A DNA stretch of 64,000 nt from Actinacidiphila glaucinigra (lineage in GTDB: Bacteria > Actinomycetota > Actinomycetes > Streptomycetales > Streptomycetaceae): NCBI RefSeq assembly GCF_900188405.1, contig NZ_FZOF01000001.1, positions 434,001 through 498,000 on the forward strand, in the 5' to 3' direction. Each line of letters opens with the position of its first letter. Position 1 is the first letter of the stretch. Shown here one piece after another: positions 63,473 to 64,000 of this stretch. The position numbers and the translations under genes are program-made. The notes below the pieces were generated by a model. That model was not told where the DNA came from. It worked only from the letters and a program-made list of their open reading frames with translations, and did not search any database.

Positions 63473-64000
63473 ATGCGGGTCCATGTCGTCAGCGACGTCC
63501 ACGGCGCCTCCGAAGCCCTCGCCAGGGCCGGCGACGGCGCCGACGCGCTGATCTGCCTCGGCGACCTGATCCTCTTCCTCGACTACGCCGACCACTCGCG
63601 GGGCATCTTCCCCGACCTCTTCGGCACCGAGAACGCCTCCCGCATGGTCGGGCTGCGCACCGCGCTGCGCTGGGACGAGGCCCGCGCCCTCGACCGCGAA
63701 CTGTGGTCGGGACTCGGCACCGACCGGCGCACCGCCATCGAGTCCGCCGTGCGCCGGCAGTACGCCGAGCTGTTCGCCGCCTTCCCCACCCCCACCTACG
63801 CCACCTACGGCAACGTCGACATCCCCGCGCTCTGGCCGGAGTACGCCCGGCCCGGCACCACGGTGCTCGACGGCACCACCACCGAGATCGGCGGCCTGGT
63901 CTTCGGCTTCGTCGGCGGCGGGCTGCGCACCCCCTACCGCACCCCGTACGAGATCGACGACGAGACGTACGCCGCCAAGGTGGAGGCCCTCGGCGAGGTC
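63473..64000 (+). CDS. Metallophosphoesterase (3' end beyond window)
   Basis: From ATG 63473, open to the window edge (about 176 residues seen). MRVHVVSDVHGASEAL provides Asp8 and His10, ALICLGDLILFLDY the bridging Asp, and YATYGNVDIPAL the Asn of the GNxD motif; the later His motifs lie outside. This is the calcineurin-like fold acting on phosphoesters with two metals; the substrate is not predictable. Preceded by about 280 bases shared with fadD as a divergent promoter region. Confidence 0.9.
   Translation, partial: MRVHVVSDVHGASEALARAGDGADALICLGDLILFLDYADHSRGIFPDLFGTENASRMVGLRTALRWDEARALDRELWSGLGTDRRTAIESAVRRQYAELFAAFPTPTYATYGNVDIPALWPEYARPGTTVLDGTTTEIGGLVFGFVGGGLRTPYRTPYEIDDETYAAKVEALGEV

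Overview
The window is high-GC actinobacterial chromosome, most likely Streptomyces. The evidence is strong third-position GC, frequent GTG starts (also one TTG and one possible CTG), the bcc-aa3 cytochrome gene order, a PspA/PspAA pair, a SAM-IV riboswitch, and many families typical of Streptomyces. About 57 protein genes are supported. I see no rRNA, tRNA, CRISPR array, insertion sequence or prophage. Gene content is mostly core metabolism and envelope functions, so this looks like chromosome core rather than an accessory island.

Layout. 1-7.1 kb: lipB (cut by the left edge), a TPR-type regulator, an FAD oxidoreductase, a TIGR01777 epimerase, a GNAT acetyltransferase, a DUF4240 protein and a WYL regulator. 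7.4-13.6 kb: sucB and lpd (2-oxoacid dehydrogenase E2 and E3, which use the lipoyl groups LipB helps install), pepA and cobS. 13.7-19.2 kb: a membrane protein, a carboxylesterase remnant, an MprF-like lysyltransferase, cobT, a cobU fusion and a small protein. 19.3-25.1 kb: an HtrA lipoprotein protease, a methyltransferase, a DUF3043 protein, pspA-pspAA, and a histidine kinase/response regulator pair. 25.3-34.1 kb: a large RND pump, a GNAT protein, nadA, an erpA/iscA-type carrier, an anchored protein and adenosine kinase adoK.

34-45 kb is the respiratory block: a cysteine desulfurase-TusA fusion divergent from ctaC-ctaD-ctaF, then an L,D-transpeptidase and an orphan receiver-like protein, then ctaE-qcrC-qcrA-qcrB. 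Four-base stop/start overlaps (GTGA or ATGA) join ctaC/ctaD, ctaD/ctaF, qcrC/qcrA and qcrA/qcrB, which indicates translational coupling of the cytochrome bcc-aa3 subunits. 45-50 kb: trpD, a SAM-IV riboswitch with a six-codon ORF ahead of a class-V aminotransferase, a standalone Lrp-type RAM domain, a rhomboid protease, a small zinc-ribbon protein and an NYN-domain protein. 51-56 kb: two NlpC/P60 endopeptidases, an HExxH lipoprotein and an M48 membrane protease. 56-64 kb: a PadR regulator with its palindromic operator, a polyprenyl-phosphate-type mannosyltransferase, PimB', a Tat-exported cholesterol oxidase, FadD and a metallophosphoesterase cut by the right edge.

Most notable observations: a 76-bp plus 29-bp pair of sequences shared between the coding region of the TPR regulator and a gene-free stretch 55 kb away; a repeated GCGTCA/TGACGC operator set at nadA; the SAM-IV/hexapeptide leader; the cysteine desulfurase-TusA fusion beside ctaC; the CobU fusion with a broken metallo-beta-lactamase motif; an ECF-type promoter before pspA; and several promoters placed for leaderless transcripts. 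No wholly unknown multi-gene system is evident.
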